Under the pieces are notes generated by a model. It saw only the letters and a program-made list of their open reading frames with translations, was not told the origin of the DNA and ran no database searches. A program made the position numbers and the translations under genes. From Paraburkholderia phytofirmans OLGA172 (GTDB lineage Bacteria > Pseudomonadota > Gammaproteobacteria > Burkholderiales > Burkholderiaceae): 64,000 nt of DNA. How positions within the stretch are numbered: position 1 is the stretch's first letter; each line of letters opens with the position of its first letter. The stretch covers positions 1,612,001 to 1,676,000 of the forward strand of contig NZ_CP014579.1 of NCBI RefSeq assembly GCF_001634365.1, in the 5' to 3' direction. This document shows positions 44,638-52,815 of the stretch, piece by piece.

Positions 44638-45594
44638 TCAAAGTGTCGCCAGAAGCTTCAACGCCGTCGACTTGAATACCGCGAAGGCCTCTCCGAAGGT
44701 CGGCCTCGTCGCCCCATAGACGAGCGGCAGCAGCACTTGCTCATACTCACGTTTCGTCTGCGCTTCTGTTTCCGCAGCCGCCAGGGCCGCTGCCATGGAT
44801 TGCTTCGGATCTTCGACAAACGCCGTGTGATGGTGGAACTCTCCGCGATCGTATTCGACGCAATCCTTGAAGTGAGCCGCCGCTCGATCGACGAATGCCG
44901 CGTTCGAGCCGACGATGCAGTAGGTGTCGTAAATGTGGCGCACCAATGCTTGATCCCACTTTTCCCGCACACCCGCCCGGTGTTCCGCATGGCGGCGCAA
45001 AAATGACAGAACCTTTTCCGCGAGCGTCTCTTCGACAGCGACGCACGGCATGCGGACCGGCGCCCCTGCTCGACTTGCCAAACGGTCGATCAGATACCCA
45101 ATGGGCTTTTGCGCAACGGTAAAGCTCGGCGTGCGCACCGTAAATTCAAGGCTTAAATGAGGTCGCAAACTGGTGTGAGCCGTATAGCGCGTTTTATAAC
45201 TCCAACCGGACGCGAAGTAACGGTTCGCGTTGAGAGCCAGTTTTTCCCTTTCGATGATGTGGAAGCCCAACGCTTTCATCGTATCGATTGCGGCGCTTTT
45301 CAGCTTGCCAAGATGGGTCTTCATGCCGCTTTGCGTAAGCCCGTGATCCGCACTCAGCACCACCTTAAGATCGACGTCCTCGGACATCCGCTCGATCAAG
45401 CCATGCGCTTTGGACAGGCTCGTGCCGCCGCAAAACACGAGTTGAATGTGCTGATGCTGAAGTTTCGCCAACGCGTGCAAGGCGTCAGTGACATGGATAT
45501 CTTTCTCGAGGATAAAGGCGGAGAGGTTTCCGGCCAGCCCCTCCGCCGTAATCGAATCAATAAGCTCTTTCTGTTCTTCCGAGATTATTTTCAT
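44638..45594 (-). CDS. abiEii: AbiEii/AbiGii-type toxin (nucleotidyltransferase)
   Basis: This ~318-residue protein is a DNA polymerase beta-like nucleotidyltransferase, the toxin of type IV AbiE systems. It has the GGTSLSKAH active-site loop followed by SEDVDLKV acids. Further conserved blocks are LEFTVRTPSF and VEETLAEKVLSFLRRHAEHR. The ATG at 45594 lies inside the antitoxin gene (38-bp overlap). These toxins block growth, often protecting against phage, by adding nucleotides to tRNA in characterised homologues. The residues needed for activity appear intact. Confidence 0.88.
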   Translation of the reverse strand: MKIISEEQKELIDSITAEGLAGNLSAFILEKDIHVTDALHALAKLQHQHIQLVFCGGTSLSKAHGLIERMSEDVDLKVVLSADHGLTQSGMKTHLGKLKSAAIDTMKALGFHIIEREKLALNANRYFASGWSYKTRYTAHTSLRPHLSLEFTVRTPSFTVAQKPIGYLIDRLASRAGAPVRMPCVAVEETLAEKVLSFLRRHAEHRAGVREKWDQALVRHIYDTYCIVGSNAAFVDRAAAHFKDCVEYDRGEFHHHTAFVEDPKQSMAAALAAAETEAQTKREYEQVLLPLVYGATRPTFGEAFAVFKSTALKLLATL

Positions 45595-45982
45595 ATTGAA
45601 CCGTTTTCTTGCCGAAACCCAATTTCCGCACAATGCGGCGATTGCCGGTATTGATCACGGTTCCGGCCGGCAATTGAGTCGTTTCGCCAGCGTTGTATAG
45701 CTCGACTTGCCTGCTCGGGTAGACCTTGACGCCCATCCTGGTCAGAGCTTCCTCGGCCAGGACTTCGACTGGCTGGACAGGAATCGGCGCGCCTGACAAA
45801 ACGCTGCGTTTGGCTTTTGCATATACGCCGACGCCGAGCTTAACAATGACCCCACTCTCGAGTAGCTTACGAAGCGCCCGTCCGACCTGGGCTTCACTGC
45901 CAAGGCGAGCGAGCTCGGTCCGCAGGAACACGTCGGACGCCCGCTTGGCAATTGCTATCTTCAGCCGGTCTTCGAGGACCAT
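45557..45982 (-). CDS. abiEi: AbiEi-type antitoxin/transcription regulator
   Basis: This 141-residue protein has an N-terminal winged-helix DNA-binding domain (VFLRTELARLGSEAQVGRAL and RKLLESGVIVKLGVGVYAKA) and a C-terminal AbiEi-type domain (GETTQLPAGTVINTGNRRIV). It represses its own operon and counteracts the toxin. The ATG has GGAG upstream. The AT-rich DNA before it contrasts with the window's GC-rich norm and suggests acquisition. The toxin reading frame starts within it. Confidence 0.85.
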   Translation of the reverse strand: MVLEDRLKIAIAKRASDVFLRTELARLGSEAQVGRALRKLLESGVIVKLGVGVYAKAKRSVLSGAPIPVQPVEVLAEEALTRMGVKVYPSRQVELYNAGETTQLPAGTVINTGNRRIVRKLGFGKKTVQYENNLGRTERAY

Positions 45983-46223
45983 AACAAACTCCGCTCATCA
46001 AGTTCGCCTAGAATGCCTCATAACCCAATGATTTTAATAAAAAAACATAAACCAACATCGATCACCGAGTTAGTATAGCACGCACTTGGAAGAGAGCAGG
46101 CATTGCTTCCCGGAGCCCAGGTATGGTTCGGCCACCCACACCGCCGTCAACGACCCCTTGCGCGCCGCGAATCAGCGCCCCTTCGATAGCCGCAGTGGCC
46201 GAGGGGCCGGTGACCCGCGCCGC
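45983..46223. promoter_or_regulatory. AT-rich control region of the abiE pair
   Basis: Between 45983 and about 46085 the sequence is far richer in A/T than its surroundings, including a run of seven A near 46046. Two CATAAACC/CATAACCC-like direct repeats occur there. It should hold the promoter and AbiEi operators of the minus-strand pair. The remainder (46086-46223) has no gene that I can support. Confidence 0.45.
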
Positions 46224-46390
46224 TCAGCGAGCATCGCGGAAGTCGTCGCGACGGTATACGTCCTGCAAGCCGTCGAGCAATTGCGCCGGATCGAGCAGCA
46301 CCACCAGCGTCGCCGGCGCCACCGACGCCGCATCGCCGAAGCGTTCACGGATCAGCGCAAGCGACTTGCCGCTGCTTACGAAAGCTAACC
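46224..46390 (-). pseudogene. C-terminal gene relic (possibly CheW-like)
   Basis: A minus-strand frame directly downstream of the S10 peptidase gene reads FVSSGKSLALIRERFGDAAS, then ATLVVLLDPAQLLDG, and ends DDFRDAR at 46224. It is strongly protein-like but lacks any start codon and any upstream part. The VVLLDPAQLL strand-helix recalls the C-terminus of CheW domains. It is too short to classify with certainty. Confidence 0.35.
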
Positions 46391-48172
46391 CGCGCCTGCC
46401 GCATAGAAGCTCGTCAGATCCCGCTTGAGTGCATGCAACGCGGCATCGTCGAGATAAATCATGTGGCCGGTCGGGTAGTAGGTGATGCGCACGTTGGCGC
46501 GCAGCGGCGCATCGACACCCAGATGCGCGAGCGCGTACTCGGTCGCATAGAACGGCGTGGCAAGGTCGAAGTAGCCGTTCAGCGACATGACGCGCAGTTG
46601 CGGATTCTGCCGCATCGCTTCGGCAAGATCGCCCGCCGCATACGGCACGGACACGTGTTCCCCCCACCACTCGGTGTGTTTCCAGTCCCACTGCGTCAAC
46701 GCATCGTCGTTGAAGACACGATAAGTGTCGGCTGGCGTGAAGTGCAGGTCCTGCGCAAGATGCTGATGAAACGCGGCGTCGAATACGCTCGATACGCTGC
46801 TCACCGATGCATCGAAATCGGGACGCTCGGTCACGCCGTCATAGTCGATTCCTTCGAAACGTGCGTCGAAACGGCCGATGCTGCGCGACTGATCGCGCAG
46901 CAATTGACTGCGAAAGCGCGACGGATAGAGACGCAAGCGGCTTCGCTTCACGTAATCGACGTCGAGCCCGGTGAACTGTGCGACGCGCGCGGCAATCTCG
47001 TCGCGCTGCGCGTCAGGCAACGCATCGCCCTGGGCGAGCGCTTGCGCATACGGCCCACGTGCGAATGCGCGGGCCTCGTCGAGAAAAGCGGGCAGATTGG
47101 CCGGCTTCGGAACGATCTTGTCGTGATACCACGCGATGGCCGCGAAGCTCGGCAAGTAGCTTTCGCTCTGGAAGTCCGACCCAGGCGAAAACGCTGAGGA
47201 ATTGAGCACCGACGACATCAGGATCACGCCATTGATCGCGATATTGTTTTGCCCCAGTTGATACGCGAGCATCGCGGCGCGCGCGGTGCCGTACGATTCG
47301 CCAAGCAGATACTTCGGCGAATTCCAGCGCTGGTTCACCGTCAGATAGCGATCGATGAATTGCGAAAACGCGTCGAGGTCTTTATCGACGCCCCAGAAGT
47401 CCTTGCCCGTGCCACGCCCGACGACCCTCGACAAGCCCGCGCCCACGGCATCGATAAAGACCAGATCGGTGGTGTCGAGCAGGCTATCGGGGTTGTCGTC
47501 CAGCACATACGGCGCGGGCGGCGTGCTCGCGGGACTCGCCGTGCGCACCCGCTTCGGCCCGATCGAGCCGATCATCAGGAACACGGTGCCCACACCCGGT
47601 CCGCCATTGAAGAGGAACGTGACGGGGCGCGTGGAAGGATTTTTCGCGGCGACGGTGTAGGCGACATAGAAAACGCTCGCATTGGCCTGGCCGGTTTTGT
47701 CACGCAGCAGCAGGTTGCCGGCGGTCGCCGTGTAGTCAAGCTTGCGGCCGTCGAGCCGGATCGAATGCTGGGTCACCGCGGCGCTTTCCGGCGGCACGGG
47801 AATCGCCGTGGTCTCGGGTTTGACGCTGTGCGGCGGGTTATCTTGCGATTCGTTCTGGCTGGCGGCGGCAACCCGTGGCGGACGGACGGCACGCGCCGGA
47901 TTGGTGCGCGGCTCCTTGATGGGCTGGCCGTTCGCATCGACGGCCTGGCCGGCAGCCTCTGCCTGAGCGCCAGGCACGCTCACCGGGCTGGCCGGCGACG
48001 TGGCGGTTTCCGTGCTGGCCGGTGCAGCGGATGAGTCGTCCAGTTCGGCCGCCGCGCACATCTGACTGAACGCGGCGACGGTGGCGAGGACCAGCGCCAT
48101 CGCCACCAGAGCCGCCGCTATGGATCCTGCCACCAGCGAGCGGCGCAACGAGAGATAGAAGCGAAGGGCCAT
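46385..48172 (-). CDS. S10-family serine carboxypeptidase, exported
   Basis: This 595-residue protein has an N-terminal hydrophobic signal or anchor (SLVAGSIAAALVAMALVLAT). A Pro/Ala/Thr-rich linker (~45-120) comes before an alpha/beta-hydrolase domain. The catalytic serine is in GESYGTARA and the oxyanion block is FNGGPGVGTVFL. The histidine is in the C-terminal YPTGHMIYLD; the acid is in the FDLATPF region. S10 enzymes remove C-terminal residues from peptides at acidic pH; bacterial members act in the envelope. No partner gene is adjacent; both flanks carry gene relics. Confidence 0.87.
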   Translation of the reverse strand: MALRFYLSLRRSLVAGSIAAALVAMALVLATVAAFSQMCAAAELDDSSAAPASTETATSPASPVSVPGAQAEAAGQAVDANGQPIKEPRTNPARAVRPPRVAAASQNESQDNPPHSVKPETTAIPVPPESAAVTQHSIRLDGRKLDYTATAGNLLLRDKTGQANASVFYVAYTVAAKNPSTRPVTFLFNGGPGVGTVFLMIGSIGPKRVRTASPASTPPAPYVLDDNPDSLLDTTDLVFIDAVGAGLSRVVGRGTGKDFWGVDKDLDAFSQFIDRYLTVNQRWNSPKYLLGESYGTARAAMLAYQLGQNNIAINGVILMSSVLNSSAFSPGSDFQSESYLPSFAAIAWYHDKIVPKPANLPAFLDEARAFARGPYAQALAQGDALPDAQRDEIAARVAQFTGLDVDYVKRSRLRLYPSRFRSQLLRDQSRSIGRFDARFEGIDYDGVTERPDFDASVSSVSSVFDAAFHQHLAQDLHFTPADTYRVFNDDALTQWDWKHTEWWGEHVSVPYAAGDLAEAMRQNPQLRVMSLNGYFDLATPFYATEYALAHLGVDAPLRANVRITYYPTGHMIYLDDAALHALKRDLTSFYAAGAG

Positions 48173-48285
48173 GGGGTTTCCGGCTGCGAGTCGATAGGCG
48201 CCGATGTTCCGGCTGTCCAGATTAAGACGAACTCGGCGAACAATTCTTGACGCCAGGCATCGAAGCCGTCAATCGAAAACTGGCT

Positions 48286-48483
48286 CTAACTGCGCAGCGG
48301 CAATCCGCCGAAGAACGCGGCAATCCGTTCACACGCATCGATCAGGCTCGCTTCGTCGACCACGAAACCCAGCCGCACGAAACCCTTCGCCGTCTCGCCG
48401 AATGGGCTCGCGTCGAGCAGTGACACGACAATCTGCGCCTTGTTCGGCATGGCCGTCAACGCAGCCTGCTGGATGTGACTCAC
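48286..48483 (-). pseudogene. C-terminal relic of a PLP aminotransferase
   Basis: This 65-residue frame reads DASPFGETAKGFVRLGFVVD followed by EASLIDACERIAAFF, which matches the C-terminal small domain of class I/II aminotransferases (FG..A.G..R......E..L.EAC.RI..F). No PLP-lysine or upstream domain exists nearby. It is a decayed fragment. Confidence 0.6.
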
Positions 48484-48539
48484 CCCGGTTCGACTTGAGC
48501 CGCCGATGTGATGGGGCGCGCCCGCAACGTCCAGATACG

Positions 48540-48578
48540 AAAAAGGGTCACGCGAGCAGTCAGTCTCGCGTGACCCTT
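48540..48578 (-). terminator. Rho-independent terminator after rpoN
   Basis: Perfect 14-bp stem AAGGGTCACGCGAG (48543-48556) with CTCGCGTGACCCTT (48565-48578), eight-base loop, and TTTTT on the minus strand. Confidence 0.92.
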
Positions 48579-48613
48579 CGATGAATCCCGGCTTTAACGG
48601 GAGCGAAGTACGC

Positions 48614-50095
48614 TTAAAGCTGGCGCCGCAGTTCGGCCGGCGGCACCTTCATCAGATGGCGGTATTTCGCCACCGTGCGCCGTGCCACCAGCACCCCCTG
48701 TTCCGCGAGCATCCTGGCGAGCGTCACATCCGACAGAGGGTCGCGCGTGTTCTCCGCGGCGATCATTTCCTTGAGCAGCGCGCGCACGGCCGCCGCCGAA
48801 CAGGTGCCGCCGCTTTCCGTACCGAGCTCACGCGGGAAGAAGTGCTTGAACTCGAAAATGCCGCGCGGCGTGGCCATATATTTGTTGCCGGTTGCGCGCG
48901 AGATGGTGGACTCGTGCAGCCCGAGTTCATCGGCCACGTCGCGCAGCACCATCGGTTTGAGCGCGATTTCACCGTACTGGAAGAAGGCCCTCTGATGCGC
49001 GACGATGCATTCGGCCACGCGTTGAATCGTATCGAAGCGCTGCTGCGCATTGCGGATCAGCCAGCGCGCTTCCTGCAATTGCTGCGCGAGCGGCGAGCGG
49101 CTTGCACCGGCCGACTGTGCGAACAGCTCGGCATACATGCGGTGAATGCGAGCACGCGGCTGCACTGCCGGATTGATTGTCACCACCCATTTGTTGCGCA
49201 CCTGACGCACGATCACGTCCGGCACCACGTAGTTGTCGTCGGCGCGGCCGTAGCTGTTGCCTGGCTTCGGGTCGAGCTTGCGCACCAGCGCGCAGGCCAC
49301 CCGCAGCTCCTCGGCGCTGCAGCCGATCTGCTTTTGCAGTTCAGCCTGTTCGCGGCGCGCGAGGCGTTCAAGATGATGCTCGACGATTTGCCGCGCCACA
49401 TCGCGGCCCGGCGTGTCGGCGGGCAACGCATTGACCTGCAGAGACAAACACTCGGATAGCGAACGAGCGCCGAGACCGGGACGATCTAGCGACTGCACGA
49501 GGCGCAGCGCGACCTGCAATTCTTCTTCGGTCAATTCAGGTTCAAGGTCGACGCTATCCGCAAGCTCGCGGAGCGTCTGGCGCAGATAACCATCGTCGTC
49601 GAGCGCCTCGATGATGAAGCGGGCCACCGCGCGGTCGCGCTCGTCGAGTCGATACAGACGCAGCGAGTCGTGCAGCTGCTCGCGCAAGCTTGGTTGGGAA
49701 CGCGCCCATTCGGCTGGATCGCTACTGTCGGAGTCGCCGTTCTGGCGCATCGAACCACGGCTGCTGTAGTCACCCGAAAAGTCGCCAGGCATGTCATCCT
49801 GCCCCGCGTTCTCCGGCGTGTCGCTGCCGCTGGATTCAGCCGGCGACGAGTCAGGTTCGGCCGCGGCGAGTGTGTCCGTGGCGGGCGCCGCGCCGGCATC
49901 ATCGCCAGGCGTTGTGGTGGCGAGCGCCACGTCTTCCGTGTCTGTCGAGTCGTACTCGAGGAACGGATTGGTGTCGAGCGCGGTGCGCAACTCCTGCTGG
50001 AACTCCAGCGACGACAACTGCAACAGCCGCACCGATTGCTGCAGACGCGGCGTGAGAGCGAGCGACTGCCTTGTGCGTAGTTCGATTGACGGCAT
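48614..50095 (-). CDS. rpoN: RNA polymerase sigma-54 factor
   Basis: This 493-residue protein has region I (LRTRQSLALTPRLQQSVRLL, the activator-interacting part), an acidic region II (about 45-125), a core-binding region III, the DNA-binding HTH (LGLHESTISRATGNKYM) and the RpoN box ARRTVAKYR. All parts needed to recognise -24/-12 promoters are present. It stands alone, without the lptB, hpf and ptsN genes that accompany the housekeeping rpoN in proteobacteria, so it may be a second copy. Two sigma-54 activators and at least one -24/-12 promoter lie in the same window. The start ATG has a weak ribosome site. Confidence 0.95.
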   Translation of the reverse strand: MPSIELRTRQSLALTPRLQQSVRLLQLSSLEFQQELRTALDTNPFLEYDSTDTEDVALATTTPGDDAGAAPATDTLAAAEPDSSPAESSGSDTPENAGQDDMPGDFSGDYSSRGSMRQNGDSDSSDPAEWARSQPSLREQLHDSLRLYRLDERDRAVARFIIEALDDDGYLRQTLRELADSVDLEPELTEEELQVALRLVQSLDRPGLGARSLSECLSLQVNALPADTPGRDVARQIVEHHLERLARREQAELQKQIGCSAEELRVACALVRKLDPKPGNSYGRADDNYVVPDVIVRQVRNKWVVTINPAVQPRARIHRMYAELFAQSAGASRSPLAQQLQEARWLIRNAQQRFDTIQRVAECIVAHQRAFFQYGEIALKPMVLRDVADELGLHESTISRATGNKYMATPRGIFEFKHFFPRELGTESGGTCSAAAVRALLKEMIAAENTRDPLSDVTLARMLAEQGVLVARRTVAKYRHLMKVPPAELRRQL

Positions 50096-50477
50096 TGTAG
50101 TGAGGTCCCGTTAATAGCTGAGAAATGGTACGTGGCCTCCTCAATAGAGCAACTGTCATACCAGTTCGCCCAATACACTGTTTTTCCTGAGTTTTGCCTT
50201 TTCGGGCCCGCCGATTGCGCAATCGGCGAGCGCCATTTTTACAAGAACCCGGCAATTTCCGGCCGTGGGCCTCGCGGCCCGCCGGACGGCGCTCCGACCG
50301 TACCCGCCCCGCTATTCCTCAGCTACCGTGACGGCTTTGCCCGGCATCGAGCATCTGTGCGGCGTGCCGGGCACATACCTTGCGGACAAGCACCATGTGG
50401 GACGGACGTAGGCCTTTGCACGCGGATGCGGATCGGCAACAAGACCCCATGTTTCATCAACACCTTAAGGAGAAACC
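50096..50477. other. Divergent gap between rpoN and the BON-domain gene
   Basis: About 380 bp with no credible gene. It contains the 20-bp palindrome at 50209-50228 and should hold both divergent promoters. Confidence 0.5.
50209..50228. promoter_or_regulatory. 20-bp perfect palindrome, possible operator
   Basis: CGCCGATTGCGCAATCGGCG is identical to its own complement with no loop bases, so it is better suited to binding a dimeric protein than to forming an RNA hairpin. It sits 114 bp upstream of rpoN and 250 bp upstream of the BON gene. The binding protein is unknown. Confidence 0.5.
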
Positions 50478-50816
50478 ATGAAGACCATCCAACTTCTGAA
50501 GACCGCAGGCAGCATCGCATGTGTTGCATTCGCGCTGAACGCGACGGCGCAGACGAGCGCTTCGGCCCCGTCGGCGGCATCCGAATCCATCGGCCAGCAC
50601 GTCGATGACGGCACCATCACCACCAAGGTCAAGGCCGAGCTGCTTGGCGCGAAGAACGTCAAGTCGACTCACATTCATGTGAAGACCCGCAAGGGCGTGG
50701 TGTGGCTCACGGGCTCGGTGCCATCGGCCGATGACAAGGCCGCGGCGGGAGAAGTCGTGAAAGGCGTCGATGGCGTCTCGAGCGTGAGGAACCATCTGAA
50801 GATCGCAGCGGAGTAA
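50478..50816 (+). CDS. BON-domain periplasmic protein
   Basis: This 112-residue protein has a Sec signal (TAGSIACVAFALNATAQ). One BON domain follows: DDGTITTKVKAELLGAKNVK, then VKTRKGVVWLTGSVPSADDK and GVDGVSSVRNHLKI. OsmY-type BON proteins associate with phospholipid membranes and are induced by osmotic stress. The ATG has AAGGAG upstream and a terminator follows at 50838. Confidence 0.9.
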   Translation: MKTIQLLKTAGSIACVAFALNATAQTSASAPSAASESIGQHVDDGTITTKVKAELLGAKNVKSTHIHVKTRKGVVWLTGSVPSADDKAAAGEVVKGVDGVSSVRNHLKIAAE

Positions 50817-50837
50817 GAGCGGGGGATCCGATAGAAG

Positions 50838-50864
50838 GGAGCCGGCTTCGGCCGGCTCCTCTTT
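50838..50864 (+). terminator. Rho-independent terminator after the BON gene
   Basis: Stem GGAGCCGGC (50838-50846) with GCCGGCTCC (50851-50859), TTCG tetraloop, then TCTTTT. Confidence 0.9.
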
Positions 50865-50919
50865 TGGGGGGATCGTCGTGGGTGCAGCGCTGGACTTCAA
50901 ATGAAAGTGTTCACATCAC

Positions 50920-51513
50920 TCAGGCATGCTTCTCGCTGAATTCGCTGAGCGGTTCGTTGAGCGGCTCGGGCGTTTTGCGCGGATCGAAGTCGGCCCAGCG
51001 CCCCTGCTGCCAGCGCCCACTCGCGCGTTCGATCGCCAGCCCCCCTGCTTCGCGCAAGACGCGGGCAGCGTCGAACTGATTGTCCGGGCACACGTGCACG
51101 GCAACCAGTACGCCGGAATCGCGCATTTCCTCATGAAATGGCAAATGGTGGCCGACATGGCCGCCTTCGCGAGTGTGCGCCATCGCCCCGACCAACGAGC
51201 CGATGTACGCGCCGACGCCGGCCGCAATCAGCGAGACGAGGAGCGGCGCCGCAAACGCCGCAAATATCGCGACGCCGACCACCGCCCCCCCTACCGCGCC
51301 GATGGTGACGCCCATTCCTGCGCCTTTCGGCGCTGCCCTCGCTGCCGGATCGGTATGGGTATCGCCGCCGATCGGATAACGCGCGTGCTGGCCGCGCGGA
51401 TTGACAAAAAACAGGGTGACGTCTTCCTCGACGAAACCTGCGTCGAAGAGCTTTTGCGCCGCATTTTCAGCGGTTGGGAAAGTCGTAAACCGTGCTGCGA
51501 CGATGAGTGACAT
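50920..51513 (-). CDS. Hypothetical membrane protein with glycine-zipper segment
   Basis: This 197-residue protein begins MSLIVAARFTTFPTAENAAQ, an ACT/stress-type alpha-beta segment (AQKLFDAGFVEEDVTLFFVN). It then has a Gly/Ala-rich hydrophobic stretch (GMGVTIGAVGGAVVGVAIFA to IAAGVGAYIGSLVGAM) typical of glycine zippers. A soluble domain follows (SGVLVAVHVCPDNQFDAARV, LREAGGLAIERASG). The ATG at 51513 has AAGGAGG just upstream; longer starts are unsupported. The layout resembles general-stress membrane proteins. Its exact role is unknown. Confidence 0.75.
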   Translation of the reverse strand: MSLIVAARFTTFPTAENAAQKLFDAGFVEEDVTLFFVNPRGQHARYPIGGDTHTDPAARAAPKGAGMGVTIGAVGGAVVGVAIFAAFAAPLLVSLIAAGVGAYIGSLVGAMAHTREGGHVGHHLPFHEEMRDSGVLVAVHVCPDNQFDAARVLREAGGLAIERASGRWQQGRWADFDPRKTPEPLNEPLSEFSEKHA

Positions 51514-51609
51514 GAGGCCTCCTTGCATCGTTGAACCGCGTTTTGCGGACCGTGCCGCCGCACAGCGTCGCGTAAAAAAACACGCGCAGGCGGTAGGCAC
51601 GTGTCCGGA

Positions 51610-51912
51610 CTACGCGGTGGCGCCGCGATCGGGTTCCATGCCTTCCACTCTGAACAGTCCACTATGCAACACTACGCCATTGCCACCGTTCTGGTCGAGT
51701 GCTTCCGCGCAAACCGAACGGATGCGATTGCGACCCTTCTCGAAAGCGGCCATCAGGGTGGATTCGAGCGCCGAATCGGCGCCGAAATGATCTTCCAGCG
51801 CTTCGGCGGTGATCGCGCAAACAAGCGCTTCGCCGTCGACCTGCGCCATGAAGCGCACGGTCAGATTCGTTCCGTCGAAGACCGGCTTGTCGTCGGGAAA
51901 AGTGATGTGCAT
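51610..51912 (-). CDS. DUF1488 family protein
   Basis: This 100-residue protein has the DUF1488 layout: it starts MHITFPDDKPVFDGTN, then LTVRFMAQVDGEALVCAITA and ALEDHFGA, with a helical C-terminal half (TLMAAFEKGRNRIRSVCAEA). The ATG at 51912 is chosen because the family begins there and GAGG lies upstream; another ATG at 51954 overlaps the previous stop codon. It follows the DUF4142 gene on the same strand, so they form one unit. Function unknown. Confidence 0.82.
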   Translation of the reverse strand: MHITFPDDKPVFDGTNLTVRFMAQVDGEALVCAITAEALEDHFGADSALESTLMAAFEKGRNRIRSVCAEALDQNGGNGVVLHSGLFRVEGMEPDRGATA

Positions 51913-51950
51913 AAGGGAGTCCTCATAGGCCGGCCGCGGCAGGATCGCGT

Positions 51951-52514
51951 TCATGACGAATCCTTCATTGCGCCGGCGAGTTGTTGCGCCATCGCGAGGT
52001 GATGCTTGATGGTCGGCAACGCATGCGTAGCCGCCGCCTTCAGTTGCGAGTCGGTGCCGCTCTGGCTCTCCTGCTGGAACAGGTCGACCGCCCGCTGGTG
52101 CGCTTCCACCCCGATCTGCTCCACGTAGGCCTGGTCGAATTCGCGGCCCTTGAGCGTCTGCAGTTTGCCGACCAGCGCGGAATCGGCGGACGGCGTCGTG
52201 GCGAGTCCCTTCTTCGCGGCGAGGGCGGCCATGCCGTGCGAGAGTTTCGTATGGTCAGTAATCATTTGCTGCGCGAATTTCCTGACCTGTGGATCACTCG
52301 AATTCTTGAGTGCGATTTTGCTTGCCGCGATTTCCGTGGCGTCGGATTGTGAGGCATCCTGCACGAACTGCTGGTCTGCGGGCGAGAGCTTTGTATCGCT
52401 CATCGGCGCATCGCTCGCGGGAGCGTCACTGGCTTGCGCGTACACCGCGCCGATCGAGGTTGCGCCAAGCCCCAGCGCAACTGTCATCACTTGTAGCGAA
52501 TAGCGGAATCTCAT
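51951..52514 (-). CDS. DUF4142 family exported protein
   Basis: This 187-residue protein has a Sec signal (SLQVMTVALGLGATSIGAVYAQ) and a DUF4142 ferritin-like helical domain: LSPADQQFVQDASQSDATEI, FAQQMITDHTKLSHGM, and EFDQAYVEQIGVEAHQRAVD. His and Glu/Asp residues recur in the helices. GGGAG precedes the ATG. It is upstream of the DUF1488 gene, possibly coupled to it. Members are periplasmic and often induced by stress; no biochemical activity is established. Confidence 0.87.
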   Translation of the reverse strand: MRFRYSLQVMTVALGLGATSIGAVYAQASDAPASDAPMSDTKLSPADQQFVQDASQSDATEIAASKIALKNSSDPQVRKFAQQMITDHTKLSHGMAALAAKKGLATTPSADSALVGKLQTLKGREFDQAYVEQIGVEAHQRAVDLFQQESQSGTDSQLKAAATHALPTIKHHLAMAQQLAGAMKDSS

Positions 52515-52815
52515 GCGTTTTCTCCCTCACGTTAGTGCGGGGACCGCGCACATTGAGCGGCCTGCCCTTTGATACGTCGAATCAGCAAAAGCTGTGCCTA
52601 TCTCCGACGACCGGTTCGAGACCCCATGAGTTTCGTGCGCCACAAACCACGCCACGCCTGCCACTGGGCATCGCCTTTGCTCGCGGGCCGACACCGGCGC
52701 AGCATCGACTCGGCCGATATCAACGAGTACCTGCGCTGTGCGAGCGGTGCTGCAAACCGGAGGCACGCCGGTTGCTCAGTGTCATCCGTACATCGAAATG
52801 GTAAGGAGGAACATC
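52515..52815. other. Divergent gap between DUF4142 and PRC-barrel genes
   Basis: No gene is supported here. The region should hold promoters for both directions. Nothing notable was seen. Confidence 0.4.
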
